DNA of 64,000 nucleotides from Ctena decussata (GCA_963989385.1 OZ022505.1:59771737-59835736); one strand, 5' to 3'; counted from the first letter of the stretch, positions 47,315 through 59,518 are shown. Numbers and translations are program-made. The notes: generated by a model not told the origin, from the letters alone.

Positions 47315-48524
47315 ACCTTTCCAAAATTTTTATCTAAATGCAGTTTAGGCTTAAAACGCTCCTGACTACCCACAAGCAATCCTTGACTAGTCCCACGCGA
47401 CCCGAGCTGGCGATGAGATTTATCATTTTATCACTCGGTCAATGAGGGCGCAATATACTGTGTTAAGTTCCAGTGAGGTCTGCTGAGTGATTATCTGTTT
47501 AATAAAAAGCTGTTCACTTACTTGTCACATTTGCTGTGAATGGTTTAACGTCATTTTTGTGTAATTATTTCTTTTCTGAGTGCTATAATATAGGTTTGAA
47601 AGGTCATTATGTCGTTGACAAATAAAGGTCATTTCACTTTACTCCGTTATCAACTGGAAATGCATATGTATCGGAAGGAAAATGGGCTAGCATAAGCTTT
47701 GGTATACTGTTGTGGGATTCGCAGAGGGTATCTGTTTCCCCTAGTTTCCTGATAAAATAAGACGACAATATTATCTTCGTTTGCACCAAAATAAATATCT
47801 TAATTTCTGGTGTCTGATGTCCGTTGTTGTCAAAAAAATGCCCATGTCTCACATAAATGTACCAAGTTGTAGTTTTGTCCTTCCCTAAAATATCCTTGTT
47901 CCAAATCTCCTTCCAAAATTATTTGGAGACCTCACTGTTAGCTGATGGTTCTCACGATCGCGGTAGCATCGTGCGTCTGGATAATTTAAAAGGATAATTC
48001 TGATTTGACAATCGAGTTGCAAACTTGTGAATATTTTGATGGACATTAGGTTCTTCGTACATGCAATCATATTTCTGTATCATTTTCGAGGTTTTACACA
48101 AAATGTGCTATATTTTATTAACTCAAAATCCAAATATTCCTTTTGCAGCTCTATTAAAATTGATTCTTCATAACAGCATTTTTGTCAACATGTTCTCTGA
48201 AGTTACATTTTTGGTCGTGGGTGGTTGGATGGCGCCATGGTGCTGGGTAGCTTCTAGTGCTGGGCGTGCTGCTGCAATGAAATATAGTAGGACAAGGGAT
48301 TGCTGTGCTTGCAGCAGATGCGGGGAGGGTTGGCCAAGTTTTGTATGTGTGTGTCTTGTTTCTTCTCGTCCATCCCATTTTTCCTTTTCTAATGCATAAT
48401 CTCTTGGGAGACGACTAGTCTTGGCTGAAATATTGTGGTTTCGGTCGTTACCACCCAACGGTTGTTGTGAGATAAAACTGGCGCGAGCTTGCTTGGTACT
48501 AGTGTATCGCTTTATAGGTTTAAA
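47315..48524. other. Unannotated interval
   Basis: No gene accepted. 48200-48480 is GC-richer with open frames of up to 112 codons on both strands, but they overlap in opposite senses and show no motif. 'aggacaagggattgctgtgc' resembles 17443-17462 and may be a dispersed repeat. Confidence 0.4.
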
Positions 48525-48645
48525 CGTGTTAGTTTAGTTTAGTTTAAACATATTTTATTGCCAAAAACAACTGACAAATGGGTCGGACCACAAGTTCTAA
48601 CAACATTAATTACGGTCCTCCCCATTTAAACGTGTCCAGGAACGA
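48525..48645 (-). mobile_element. Retroelement 3' end with (AAACT)n tail
   Basis: The minus strand reads '...gaccgtaattaatgttgt', 'ggtccgacccatttgtcagt' and 'ggcaataaaatatgtttaaa', then CTAAACTAAACTAA. An AATAAA followed by a short repeat tail fits a LINE or SINE 3' terminus. The 5' part is not recognised. Confidence 0.6.
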
Positions 48646-49044
48646 TGTTGACGAACGACTGACCGGCTCAACATTCCCTAATCTGTCGTCTAAGTAGTAA
48701 AACCTCACAAACGTACAAACAAACGTTTTGGGTCACAGATAGTTAGTAGGGCACCAAGCAGAAAAGAAGGCTTTGTAGCTATATTTTATGGCTATCTACA
48801 TGCTGTCTAGTATTACTGATATGCTGAATTAATATTTAAACATTGTAATGACCTTACATGGCGAAGAAAGAGTTGATTGCCTTGCATTCTTATGTTTAGT
48901 GACTCTTACTTCATTTTAAATGTTATGTTTCCTGTCGGTGCAATTTGGATTGATTTATCGATTGACTGACTGATTGATTGATTAATCTTGTTTAACAGAA
49001 CAAATCTTCAGCCTTAGAATCCTGTGTGAAAAGTATCTTTAACA
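48646..49044. other. Unannotated interval
   Basis: No gene seen. A GATT-rich run (gattgactgactgattgatt) lies near 48960 and precedes the LINE F fragment. Confidence 0.4.
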
Positions 49045-49570
49045 TAAACATAACAAGTCACTTCAGCTCTTACAAAACTGAAGCCAGTTTGGAGACATAG
49101 AAACATATCTCTTGGATCAAGGGTGAAACTTACGCGATTTTCCATATTTCTGTGTACCTGCGAATCGTGGACCTTGACAGCAGAGTTAGAGAACAGAGGG
49201 CGGGCCTTTGAGATGAGATGCTTCCGAAGATTACCGAACATTTCCTACAAGGACCGTATAACCCATGAGGAGGTTCGCAGGAAGATCCAAACAGCCATTG
49301 GAGAACATGATGAGCTCCTGGCTGTGGTCAAGAAACGTAAACAAAGGTGTTTTGTTCTCATCTCAATGCATTCTGGTATAGCAAAGACGATTCTACAGGG
49401 CACAGTGAAAGGAAAAGAAGAGGTATACAGAAGAAGAGGTGGGAAGACAATATTAAAGAGTGGACAGGAATGGATTTCGCCAGCTCAACTAGGGCAGCTG
49501 AAAACATGACAAGGTGGAAATGGATCGTTTCGATGTCATCTGTGGTGCCCAAACGACCTTGTAAGGATAT
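49045..49570 (+). pseudogene. LINE F C-terminal fragment
   Basis: One frame reads 'SALTKLKPVWRHRNISLGS', 'CESWTLTAELENRGRAFEMR' and 'NISYKDRITHEEVRRKIQ'. After a frameshift near 49400 another frame reads 'KKRWEDNIKEWTGMDFASST' and 'SSVVPKRPCKDMGWT'. This is the conserved C-terminal tail I know from endonuclease/RT LINEs in many invertebrates and fish. RT and endonuclease domains are missing. It sits inside the 4.95-kb inverted-repeat unit. Confidence 0.8.
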
Positions 49571-49835
49571 GGGATGGACTAGAATAACCCCACATATTTG
49601 TATTTATTTACAGCTTGGTAAATATATTTCCCACACCTGGCCTTTCAACCTAAATGAAAGGAATATGAAACATGTCAGAAGACAGTTCTGAAATAATAAT
49701 AATAAAAACTAGCGAAAACAGAAAAACTCCTGGAAATTTCCACAAAGAAAATATTGAAAAAAATCATGGTATCTCTCATGGAATGTTGAAGGAGAGTGGT
49801 CTTGTGCCTCAGCTCCATTAACATGAGAATTTTAA

Positions 49836-50385
49836 CTGTGTTTTACCCTTTTAAAAGTGGTTATCTTTGAAAATACTGGCCAAATGAGAAACCAGAAGTT
49901 GCCATTTTATCCGGCGTTACTTTGAATTTCGCATATTGTGTTTCAGTCCCTGCTTCCTCGGACAAAGAATCATAGGCAATCAGCTGTTTACGATGTAGTT
50001 TTATTGAAAAATGCAATTTCATCCACCAGTTGGTCAAGAAATTAAGGAATCTTTAGAAAGTACGAACCCTCTTGCTTCAAATGCTGTCTTAGCGAATGGC
50101 CGAACATGCAAAACAATTTTCTCCTTACGTGATTGCATATTTCAACAATACTATGTACCAACAGAAGATTTGGCGATGAAAGGCATGTATGTACATCCGG
50201 ATAAGCTAGTACTAATGCTCGCATAAAATCTCCTTGTATTATGAACAAATAGTTTTGTCAACTCACCTTCGAAACTGTCAACAAAAATGGCGGCGAATGC
50301 TTCGAAAAATACCGCAATCCGGCGTGAAAACACCGCAAATCCTGCGTTTCGACCGCTTTTCCGGCGTTACGGTTGGTCTCTGTGA
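49836..50385 (+). repeat. Right arm of the 550-bp inverted repeat
   Basis: Reverse complement of 45431-45980. The 71-codon plus-strand frame at 50011-50226 shares only its final stretch in frame with the left-arm ORF, so at least one arm has frame-shifting indels. Confidence 0.75.
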
Positions 50386-51527
50386 AACTAATCCCCTCCA
50401 ATAAACAAGTGATAAGAAAATCAAAGGCACCTCCTAATCACCTCATTATAATGGGTCATAAAACAATGCAGTGCTGAAATCACTGCCTGCTGAGGGGCCC
50501 TAGTGGGATATATTCATGCATCAGTCAAAATGTAAGAGATCAGAACAATATTTTCTATAATTTGTAAAATATAACTGGCTGATTAACAGTCACAAAATAC
50601 TCAAATAATAATTTAAAAAGAAAAAGAAAAGAAAGAAAGAAAAGAAAAAGAAAAAAAAGGCAAAAAACCCCCCCAAAAAAACAATTAAAAAAAAAGAACT
50701 TGAGGAAAAAAAAAATAATTGAAAATTGAATACATTCCACAAATATTTTCATGTATTATCACTAACTAACTACTTTATTTTTTTTTTGTATATTTTTGAT
50801 ATGTTATTTTTAATTTTACTTTCTTATATTTTATTCACTTATTTTTATGTAATTTCTATTTATCTATTTTTTTTTGTGAAGTAAGTCAAGTGCTCAGTAA
50901 TTTAATGAATTAGCCATTATTATAATCTCAAGAACAAGAAAATATGCAAGATTTGAAGATGAAATTTTGTTTCAAGGATTACTTCAGAGACCAAAAAAAC
51001 TTCAGTTTAAATAAATTGCAAAACCTGTATTTTGAGCAGTTTGGTGACATTATACATGTTTTTGACACCTTTTAAAAACAGTGAATTGGTCAAAGTTCAT
51101 TTGTTTTTACAAGAACTGACACTGTAGTTTTTGTTGGTTATAGACTGTGATTTGTCAATTATGGATTTATCATTATCAATATTTTTTCCACAGAGTAAAT
51201 AATTTTATTTTCGCTTCTCTAATAATGAATTTTGATTGTGAAAAGGGAAAGATGTGAACTTAAGATTTTGTAAACATTACCAGAATATATGTATCAAAAA
51301 TGTTTTTCTACATCTAACTTTGAAGAATACTGATGCCAGTAATTTAATCAAGGTATCTCTGTTATTGATTTCCCCCATTTTGGGCCTCCCAAAGAGACTG
51401 CTGGGACACTGGTCTAGAGAAGACTGGCTAGCCAGAGAAGATTGTTTATTGGATAAGATAAGGATTACATTTAACTTACTAATGACAAAAATCCAGGTCT
51501 TTAAGCTCTGGTTTGTGTCAGCGTGAT
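50386..51527. other. Unannotated interval with polypurine tract
   Basis: 50610-50725 is a long A/G-rich tract with short C runs. The rest is AT-rich. No gene or RNA seen. Confidence 0.45.
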
Positions 51528-51575
51528 GACAGGTGAGACACCACATTCAGCTGAATTCTTCTGATGGTATCTAAA

Positions 51576-51751
51576 TACTGTCCTTTTTAATAGTATTTTA
51601 GTCACATCACTTCGATGGGTAGTGATAATAAAAGGCTGCGTGCAGCCTCGTTTACCATTGAAAAGATTCCCGCCTTCAGCGGTGTGGGTCTCCAACCCGG
51701 GGTGGCTAGATCAGCAGGCCAGCGCCTAACCTACTGAGCTACCCCGGCTCC
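51576..51751 (-). mobile_element. tRNA-derived SINE, family S copy 3 (best preserved)
   Basis: The minus strand starts GGAGCCGGGGTAGCTCAGTA, with A box TAGCTCAGTAGG and B-box region CGGGTTGGAGACC. The body has 'gcagccttttattatcacta' and 'gatgtgactaaaatac'. It lies just right of a TGTCTC-family 3' end (51528-51575), perhaps inserted in it. Confidence 0.8.
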
Positions 51752-51927
51752 TTATAAACAATAGAAAAAAACAACAACAACAAGAGGCCCCAAAAGATCT
51801 TCCTGGCTCGATAATATCAAATTTTAATCCGATGCCGTAAACGTTCTTGTCCAAAAACAAAAAAGAAAGAAAAGAAAAGGAGTGAATTCTATCCATTGGT
51901 TTAGCTATATGGATAGATGAATCTGAT

Positions 51928-52079
51928 GTCCTGGGCTTTACTGTGACTCAGTCATATCAGGATTAATGAAAGGCTGTGCACAAGGGAACACTGTGTACAA
52001 ATGAGAAGATTTTGGGAATCAAACCTAGGACCACTAGATCAGCAGACCAATGCTAAACCCACTGAGATACTGGAACTCC
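51928..52079 (-). mobile_element. tRNA-derived SINE, family S copy 4
   Basis: The head GGAGTTCCAGTATCTCAGTG has a recognisable A-box region, followed by TAGGTTTGATTCCC (B box) and the body 'cagcctttcattaatcctga'. It lies within 180 bp of copy 3, same strand. Confidence 0.7.
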
Positions 52080-54440
52080 TGGTTTAGATACCTGTATACT
52101 CTTGCATGTACTGAACTTTAAAGGCCCTCTGCTCCTTCAGGTAGTCTGTATTCTGACTCCATGTTACAGGTGCTTGTATGATTTTATTCCAAATTTTCAT
52201 AACACTGTAAACATTCTAAATATTGGGACAGACAAGCTGGAGCAAACAGTACATACCCAGATCAGACTGCTCCTATTGTGGTCTACACTATCTGCAGCTT
52301 TTGAATGCAAAACTACAAAGGTATGCAGGCTGATCGAAATCTGTAATGTTTTAACAGCTTAATTGTCTAAGAATCACAGTTTGAAACATTCCAAAAATTT
52401 CTGAATTATTCCATGGTAGCTCCTTCTTCTCTTAAATCCCCAGTTTTTCCAACTCAAACAAAGTAAAACCTCAGTGAAAATTCATTATTAAAAATGCCAG
52501 AACATCATATTAGTTGTTTTAAAATCAGTAAATGCTAAACTATTGGACTGGCAATATACAAACAGGGAAGCATCTGATCAGTGAGTGTCACAACTAAATA
52601 GCAGTAGAAAAAAAAAACTTTCCGAAATAATATTTTCTTTCATAGTTCGGACAAGTCCATTCTTTGCCAGTATAAGGAGGGTATAAACTACGTTGCATCC
52701 AACTGATCTGGGTCTTTACTGTTTGCAATATGGGACACTTAGCATTACATAATTGGTTATACCGGTATCAGTTTAATATGTATTCATAATACTTATCAAC
52801 AGCAACAGTGGTGATTATCTACTGAATAGTTAGTGGGTCCAGATACAGGTGTGAGATTCTACATGTGTAAGATGATAATGAATCCACCACCTTTGAACTG
52901 GAACCATGCTAAGACAGAGAGAGGGCTATTGCCATTATCAACTAGGTGCTAAAAAGTTTAACTACAAACTGCTCCTTTTGTATCTTGGCCTTTAAAAAGA
53001 CGTAAAATGGCAAATCAACCACCCAGCCATCCGACTCATCAGAAGCAGAACTTTAAGAGAAGAAAGCTAATAGGAGGTTTTTTCGTGACGCACTTCCGGT
53101 TCTATAAATAGACTCGGGATAGCCCTGGCCGTCAACCTGGCCGAGAGTTACTATTGAAAACCAATAGTGTTTCTATGCCAATTTAATGTGGTGAAGTGAT
53201 GCTTTTTTATAATAAATGGTAAAAATAATTAGTTTATATTAAAATTATGCATGATAAACTACTTTATTATGATTTTGATATATATTAGCGTTTTTAAATT
53301 TTATTTATTTGATTCTTTTTAGAATCTATATTAGCATTTTTGAAATTTATTTATTTCATCTTTTTCGATAAAGGTATTCGTTAACTACTAGAGAGCGTTT
53401 CTCTTCTTCTTTTAAAGTCTTATATGATAAATAATAATAATGATAATAATAATAATGATGAGAATAATAATAATAATCCAGTAGCCAACAAGAAATATCG
53501 CAAATGTCAGTCTTTAAACAATGAAGGCGACGAGCTGCCCGGAAATTTCTAGGGCGTGCACAGGAAAATTCCTTCCAAAAACCAAAAAATATTCTTAACT
53601 CAGCTCGTAATTAATATTTATTTTTAAAAAAAAAGATAATGTATTGTCATTTGTGCTTTTTACATGTCTATTTGTAAAAGTTGATCGCCGGGAAAAATAA
53701 TATGAAAAAGTTGGGTGTCATCGGATTTGGCCGCTCGGCGCTGATTTCCTCCACAATCCGGAAAAAAACGTGATCACGTTTATAAAATAGAAGTTGTTTA
53801 CTGGATTTAAATTATATCAATTAAAATGTAACAGATGTCTTTTAAACATTCAGTTGTGACTGATTGAATAGGCGGGTTCAAAGTGTCTAATTAGATAATC
53901 CTTAATTGTTAACTTAACTGACATAATCGTATAAGATTTTAATACACGAGTAAGTAAAAATTTGTGTATTTCACACTTCGTAGATGTATGTGTCCTGTCG
54001 GTGCTTTGATGTACATGTATGACACGGGAAGATCCGTCTCAGAATGTGGTCTTACTGAACATAGATTGGAATAGATTAACTCGGTAATGAATTGCCGATG
54101 CGACTAACGATGTGCTCTACTGTTCACAAAGTAATTTATTATGCTTCTAATTGAAACAGTATGTTCTTAGTGGATAACATTTAATGTAAGTTAATTTAGT
54201 TCTGTTATCGCGTTTTCATTTTCGCAACTTATACAGCGACAAATCCAACGAATTTAGCAAGTGAGGTCTTTCCTATCGGCAGTGCCGTGCCCATTTTACA
54301 TTCCTCTCTGAAAGTGATTGAATCTTTTTTATAAAGTTTCATATTTATTTTACACTTTTGTTTCAAATTTATTAATAACTTAAGAAATAAATAAGCTATA
54401 CAAAACAGCATGTTTATCTCTCTAATTTAGAAAAATTCCT
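52080..54440. other. Unannotated interval
   Basis: No gene recognised in 2.4 kb. (AAT)n-type simple sequence lies near 53430-53480, and AT-rich lines ('ttatttatttgattcttttt') recur near 53300-53360. Frames are under 90 codons and featureless. Confidence 0.45.
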
Positions 54441-54524
54441 GCGTTTAACGAAAGAATTTCTTCGCTGTCCGCATGGAGCTAGCTTAGACCCTTAGCTATC
54501 CTTTAAGCGCTTAGCTAAGAGACT

Positions 54525-54610
54525 GATAAGACTAGGCGGATGCCCAGGCTCATCTGAGTCTGCGCAGGGCGCACAACCACTTTGTTGGTTTTCTCCCGTC
54601 GCGGCTTAAG
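54525..54610 (+). repeat. ~85-bp dispersed repeat shared with the 16651 TIR element
   Basis: 'gcgcacaaccactttgttgg' and 'ttttctcccgtcgc' match 17495-17580 inside the 1.9-kb element. Either both places carry the same repeat or this is a solo piece of that family. Confidence 0.6.
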
Positions 54611-54624
54611 TTATGTTTTAATGC

Positions 54625-56065
54625 ACCTGAGCCAAAGGCACTGGGGAGCTTATGCTTTAGGCAGGCTACGTCATCCCTTGAAGTCTGTCTGTCCCATTCG
54701 GTCTGTCCACATTTTAAACGACTTGTCCTCTAAAACCGCAGGGCCAATTGTAACCAAATTTCATATACATGTATAGCCTCTAAGGCTTGCGGAAACGAAA
54801 CACTGCTCAAGTGAACTGGGTCACATGACCAACGTGGCCATATATGGTACAAAACATTAAAAAAGTTCCAGTGCTCCAGATAAGAAGGGGTAACAGAGAT
54901 AATTTAGGGATAATTATCCATATTTCTCCACAAAAACATATGTTGTGACCCATCATTAGACCCGTCTCGACGAGACGGTTCTAATGAGGGGTCACAACAT
55001 ATGTTTTCATTGAGAAATAAGAAAAATATCTTTGAATTATCCCTAATTATCCCTGTTACCCCTTCTTATCTGGAGCTCTGCTTCTCCATAAACAATTGGC
55101 AGATGGCCTTCAAACTTAGTATGTAGCATCGGATACACGAGTACTACCAAGATTATATAAATTATGGACTTGGGTTGACCCTGACCTTTTTTGCGACAAG
55201 GTCGAATTTGCTTTCAGGCGCTTTTACATGTACATAGGGAAAAACTACAACATAAGATTTTATGGAAATTGTTGAAGACCTCGGCTATGAACTTGGCATA
55301 TACAGGCACTTGTACATAGCATCGGGTACACGAGTACTGCAATAATTGTTTAAATTATGACTTTGGGCTGAACTTGACCTTTTTACGGCAAGGTTAACTA
55401 TGGGAAAGTGCTAGAACATAAGATATTATGGAAAGCTTTAAAAGTTTAAGCCTTAATTCGTATATGCAGTCGTCAGCGGTCTTAATGAGTACATGAAGAT
55501 ATGTGTGTACAAGAGGTCAAGGTCATTCTTTGACCCAGAACTCTCAAACTTGGAAAATTTCAAATATCTCCTCAAAAGTCATTGGGTCGGTTGGAACCAA
55601 ATTTCATATAGAGCCTTCAGGGGCTGAGTGAATGACATTTTGTACAAACGGTCCAGACCACATATATAACCAGCATGTCCACCATGCTTAAAAATATCGA
55701 AAAGCTTGAAAAAATCTTCTACGGAGCCATTTGACACTTTGTTTGTAGCATCGAGTACGGGAGTACTACCAAGTTTGTCCAAATTAATCTTGGTTGACCT
55801 TGACCTTTTCTATGCCAGGTTCAAATATATGAAAATACTAAAACTAAAGATTTAATGGAAAGTTTGGAAGATTTTGGCCGAAAACATTGTCTTTAAACAG
55901 TCGTCTTAATGAGTACTTGAAGACTTGTGAGTACAAGAGGGTAGTGCCATTCTTTGAACTTTGACCAAGGCTTCATCAATCGACACATTCATACATCTCC
56001 TATAAAGCCACTTGGCCAATTCTAACTTAATTTCATGTAGAGCCTCCAGGGGCCGAGGATATCTA
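54625..56065 (+). repeat. Degenerate GTGAGCT-family copy (G3)
   Basis: It opens 'cacctgagccaaaggcactg' and continues with 'cccattcggtctgtccacat', 'aaacgacttgtcctctaaaa' and recurring 'acttgaccttttt...aaggt' lines. The palindromic element at 54873-55076 is inserted in it. No reading frame. Confidence 0.55.
54873..55076. mobile_element. 204-bp foldback element
   Basis: The whole element is an inverted repeat. The ends GCTCCAGATAAGAAGGGGTA and its reverse complement enclose ~95-nt arms meeting at GACCCGTCTCGACGAGACGG. The left arm has a deletion of about 15 bp relative to the right. It lies inside the G3 repeat. Confidence 0.85.
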
Positions 56066-56071
56066 TGATTT

Positions 56072-57503
56072 TTTTTAGCTCACCAGAGCCAAAGGCTCCG
56101 GGGGAGCTTATAGGATAGGCAGTGGTCCGTCGTCGTATGTCGTCTGTCGTCGTCCGTCAACACTTTTAAACGACATCTCCTCTGAAGCCACTAGGCCGAA
56201 TGGGCTCAAATTTCATCTGTGGCATCCTTGGGATGGGGGATTGAAAGTTTGTGTTTTTATGAAAATTGCCCTTTTAGTTTGGTTGCTATGGCAACTTAGA
56301 GTTCCCATTGACTTACAATGGGGAAAATTGAAAAATGGCATTTTCTGCCAAGCCATTGCAGATATGTTGATAAAACTTTTATAGAAACGTTCCTTGAGAT
56401 GTCTACTATCAGCTATATGTTTTTTGGCCCACTGCTCCTTTTATTGGTTGCCATGGAAACCGAAATTCCAAAAAAAAAATGGAAAAGATACGTAAAAAAT
56501 TATCTCCTCTGAAGCCACTGGGTTGATAAGGCCCAGGTTTCATCTATGGCATCCTTGGGATGGGGAATTGAAAGTTTGTGTTTTTTATGATCATGGGCCC
56601 TTTAGTTTGGTTGCTATGGCAACTTAGAGTTCTCATTGACTTATAGTGGGGAAAATTGAAAAATGGCATTTTCTGCCAATCCATTGCAGACATGTTGATA
56701 AAACCTTTATAGAAATGTTCCTTGAGATGTCTTCTATCAGCTGTATGTTTTTTTGGCCCAATGCCCCTTTTATTGGTTGCCAATGAAACCAAAATGAAAA
56801 AAAAATGGAAAAAAATACTTAAAAATTATTTCCACTGTAACCACTGGGCGGATAAGGCCCAGATTTCATCTGTAGTATCCTTAGGCTGGGGGGTTGAAAG
56901 TTTATGTCTTTTATGAAAATCTGCCCTTTAGTTTGGTTGCTATGGCAACTTAGAGTTCATATTGACTTATAATGGGGAAAATTGAAAAATAGCATTTACT
57001 GCCTAGTTATTGCAGATATGTTGACAAAACTTTTATAGAAATGTTCCTTAAGAAGTCTTCTATCAGCTTTATTGTTTTTGGACCCACTGTTCCTTTTACT
57101 GGTTGTCATGGAAACCAAAATGCAATAATGATGGAAAAAAAAATACTTACAAAATTATCTCCTCAGAAGCCACTGGGCCAATAAGGCCTGAATTCATCTG
57201 TAGTATCCTTAGGCTGGGGGGTTGAAAGTTTGTGTTTTTTTATGAAAGTCGGCTCTTTCGTTTGGGTGCTATGGAAACTTAGAGTTGCATTGACTTATAC
57301 TGGGGAAAATTGAAAAATGGCATTTACTGCAATCAATATATGGAAAATAGTTATATATTTTGTTGTCAACTCAGCAGACTGCCAGGCTGAGACTTTGTAG
57401 TTGTATATTTTGTATTAGCCTGTACAAATGTGACAGCAATTTTGATAGCAATTTTGAGCTAGAGATCTGGTGAGCTTTGTGGCCCATGGGCCTCTTGTTT
57501 TTC
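56072..57503 (+). mobile_element. GTGAGCT-family element (copy G4) with ~325-bp tandem units
   Basis: Starts 'ttagctcaccagagccaaag' and ends 'ggtgagctttgtggcccatg' and GGCCTCTTG. Three and a half copies of a ~325-bp unit begin near 56165, 56500, 56820 and 57150, each with 'ttggttgctatggcaactta' and 'gaaaattgaaaaatggcatt'. Same ends as G2 but a different tandem core, so the family has exchanged cores. Confidence 0.75.
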
Positions 57504-58211
57504 AAATAGTCCAGGTCATTAGACCAACAAGGCGGCAAGACCCATATGTCTAAAAGCTTAAACTCTTCTCCAGAACCAATTTACCGATGGCCTTGAAACT
57601 TGGTTACTGTGATTGGTATGTAGGATCGAGTACTACCAATAAGTTCAAATGGTGAACTTGAGTTGACCTTGATCTTTTTACGCCGAGGTCAAGAATGAGA
57701 AAATGCTTGAACAAAAGACTTCATGGAAAGTTTGATTTTTTTGGCTCAAGATTGTTCAAATTTTGGGTTGATCATGACAATATTTTCGGCAAGGTCAGTT
57801 GTGCTTTCTTGTGCTTTTATATGGGAAAATGCTTAAATATAAGAGGTCAAGGAACCTGTAGAGGATTTGGCGCAATGTTTAATGAGCATTCTTAGCAAGG
57901 AAGTGTCTCTTGCCAGCCGGCTGTGTTTAGAACTAAAAGTCTTCTGCATACCCTATCATTTTCATTATTTTTGTTGTTCCTATTCTCATAACGATGTATC
58001 ATTTTAATTATCATGACACAAGTTTGTCTTGTATACAGGTAGGTTTGAAAAGCGCCTTTTGATGTTAAATCTTCAATGTGCCATCAGTTAGTCAACTGAC
58101 TGTGAAGAGACTGTGTATTGAATGTCCATGCCCGGATCCAGGGGGTTGGCGTCGGGGCTTCAGCCCCGCCACCTGGGCCTGATCAGCCCTGCCACCTTGG
58201 CCTCGTTAGAA
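57504..58211. other. Repeat-like interval without a gene
   Basis: 57510-57890 resembles the right half of G3 ('cttggttactgtgattggta', 'gttgaccttgat'). 58130-58205 holds a GC-rich 'ggggcttcagccccgccacc' stem. Nothing coding. Confidence 0.45.
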
Positions 58212-58365
58212 TAAATGTTGTGACATCTCATTAGAATCGCCTAGATGAGGCGATTCAAATGAGATATCACAACGTATGTTTCAAGACAAAAACGACATCG
58301 AAAATTCTCGTCAAATTGATCCCTAATTATGTCACCTTCCAGCCCCACCAGTTATCCAGAGCCCG
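58212..58365. mobile_element. Partial foldback element related to 54873-55076
   Basis: Its core TGTTGTGACATCTCATTAGA, then ATCGCCTAGATGAGGCGAT, then the inverse arm TCAAATGAGATATCACAACG, match the inner part of the 54873 element. The right flank 'tccctaattatgtcacct...ttatccagagc' matches its right end. The outer left arm is missing. Confidence 0.65.
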
Positions 58366-58879
58366 ATCAGCACGTGGTTGTCTTGATCCAGGTCTGATGT
58401 CCAAATCCAAAAGAAGAACTTCAGACAAAAAAGTGATGACAGTACACAGACACTAGACCAACAGAGCAGAATAATGAATGTAATGAATCTGATAATGAGT
58501 GTAATAAAATGCAAGACTAGCAATGAACCATTTCAACCAGTTAATACCAGTCAAATACAGAATAGTAGGACCTACTTATCAGCTTTTGGGGAAGTATCTA
58601 AAGGCTAACTACCACTGTCATTGAATAAACCAACAAACATTGTAAGAAAACAATTTATCATATAACGTCGCATCTGAGAGTGTAATAAAGCCATGCATTA
58701 AAAACGATAATCCACTAGTGGATTAAATATGCAAATTACGTCGTAACGTTATACGCTGACGTCCATTAAAACGTCGCGTTTTCTAATGGCAAAATCGTGA
58801 CGTTTTTGTGTAAACTTTGCTAATACAATGCGATTTTGGTGTCATATGATAAATAGAATCTTGCATTCGTTCTCCTGTA
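58366..58879. other. Unannotated interval
   Basis: No gene. Several ACGTC/CGTC motifs at 58665-58805, no structure beyond that. Confidence 0.4.
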
Positions 58880-58976
58880 TTATTGAATTTATTAATCTCG
58901 TTGGGGAAAATCGATAAGATGCTCGGCAAAGCCTCGCATTTTATCTTTTCCCCAATTCGTTTAATAAATTCAATAA
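58880..58976. repeat. Inverted repeat with ~43-nt arms
   Basis: TTATTGAATTTATTAA and TTGGGGAAAA on the left pair with TTTTCCCCAA and TTAATAAATTCAATAA on the right. The arms are imperfect around a GCTCGGCAAAGCC loop. Family unknown. Confidence 0.75.
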
Positions 58977-59518
58977 AACATGAGCACTCATATAAACTTC
59001 TTAACAAGAAGTGGTTCAATAAAATTTAATGGTCAGTATGGGTCAAGTGAAATGGGATCAACTGCAGTGTCATAACAAGAGTTATCCTAAAAAATTTCAA
59101 ACCTAAAATATTGCCAAAGATATGACAATGTCACTGAAATGTGAAATATAGGTTACAGTGACCTATTAGTGATATGAAGTCAATCACTGTATATAACATC
59201 ACACCATGAAATATAGGTCAATGTGACCTACTTTAATTTTGAGGTAAACTCATCGAGTTGTAATGACTCATTATTCCTAGTATCATGTTCATACATTAAA
59301 CAGTCCTCAAGGTATAATGCAAAATCACGAGACACAGGTCCCTGTTGCCTACTTTGACTTTCAGGTCAAACATCCAGTCATACTGACTCGTTATTTCAAG
59401 CTCTCATGTCCATACTATTAGGTCTTATTAAATACATGTGCAACATTTCTTCATGAATTCTAAATAAAGAACGTACACTGAATACTCTGACTAAGATTAG
59501 AGTCATAAACTGTACGGT
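58977..59518. repeat. Repeat-like interval without a gene
   Basis: Recurring lines 'gaaatataggt(ta/ca)a(c/t)gtgacct' near 59140 and 59210, and 'actttgactttcaggtcaaa', suggest a decayed tandem-core element. Nothing coding. Confidence 0.4.

Larger units (their letters stand above)
45431..50385. mobile_element. 4.95-kb unit bounded by 550-bp inverted repeats
   Basis: The arms 45431-45980 and 49836-50385 are reverse complements along almost their full length, with scattered substitutions and small indels. Both outer ends begin TCACAGRGACCAACCG, and the inner ends carry AAAAGGGTAAMACACAG. The interior has no transposase. It contains two self-complementary arrays, a SINE, a retroelement 3' end and a LINE fragment. 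It may be a long-TIR (foldback or Mutator-like) transposon filled with later insertions, or two inverted copies of a dispersed element. No flanking target duplication could be recognised. Confidence 0.65.

Noticed and set aside
48061..48458. Overlapping 74-112 codon frames on both strands
   Set aside because: GC-richer repeat-like patch; opposite-sense overlap and no motif.
50555..50752. 65-codon Phe/Leu-rich minus-strand frame
   Set aside because: Translation of a polypurine tract.
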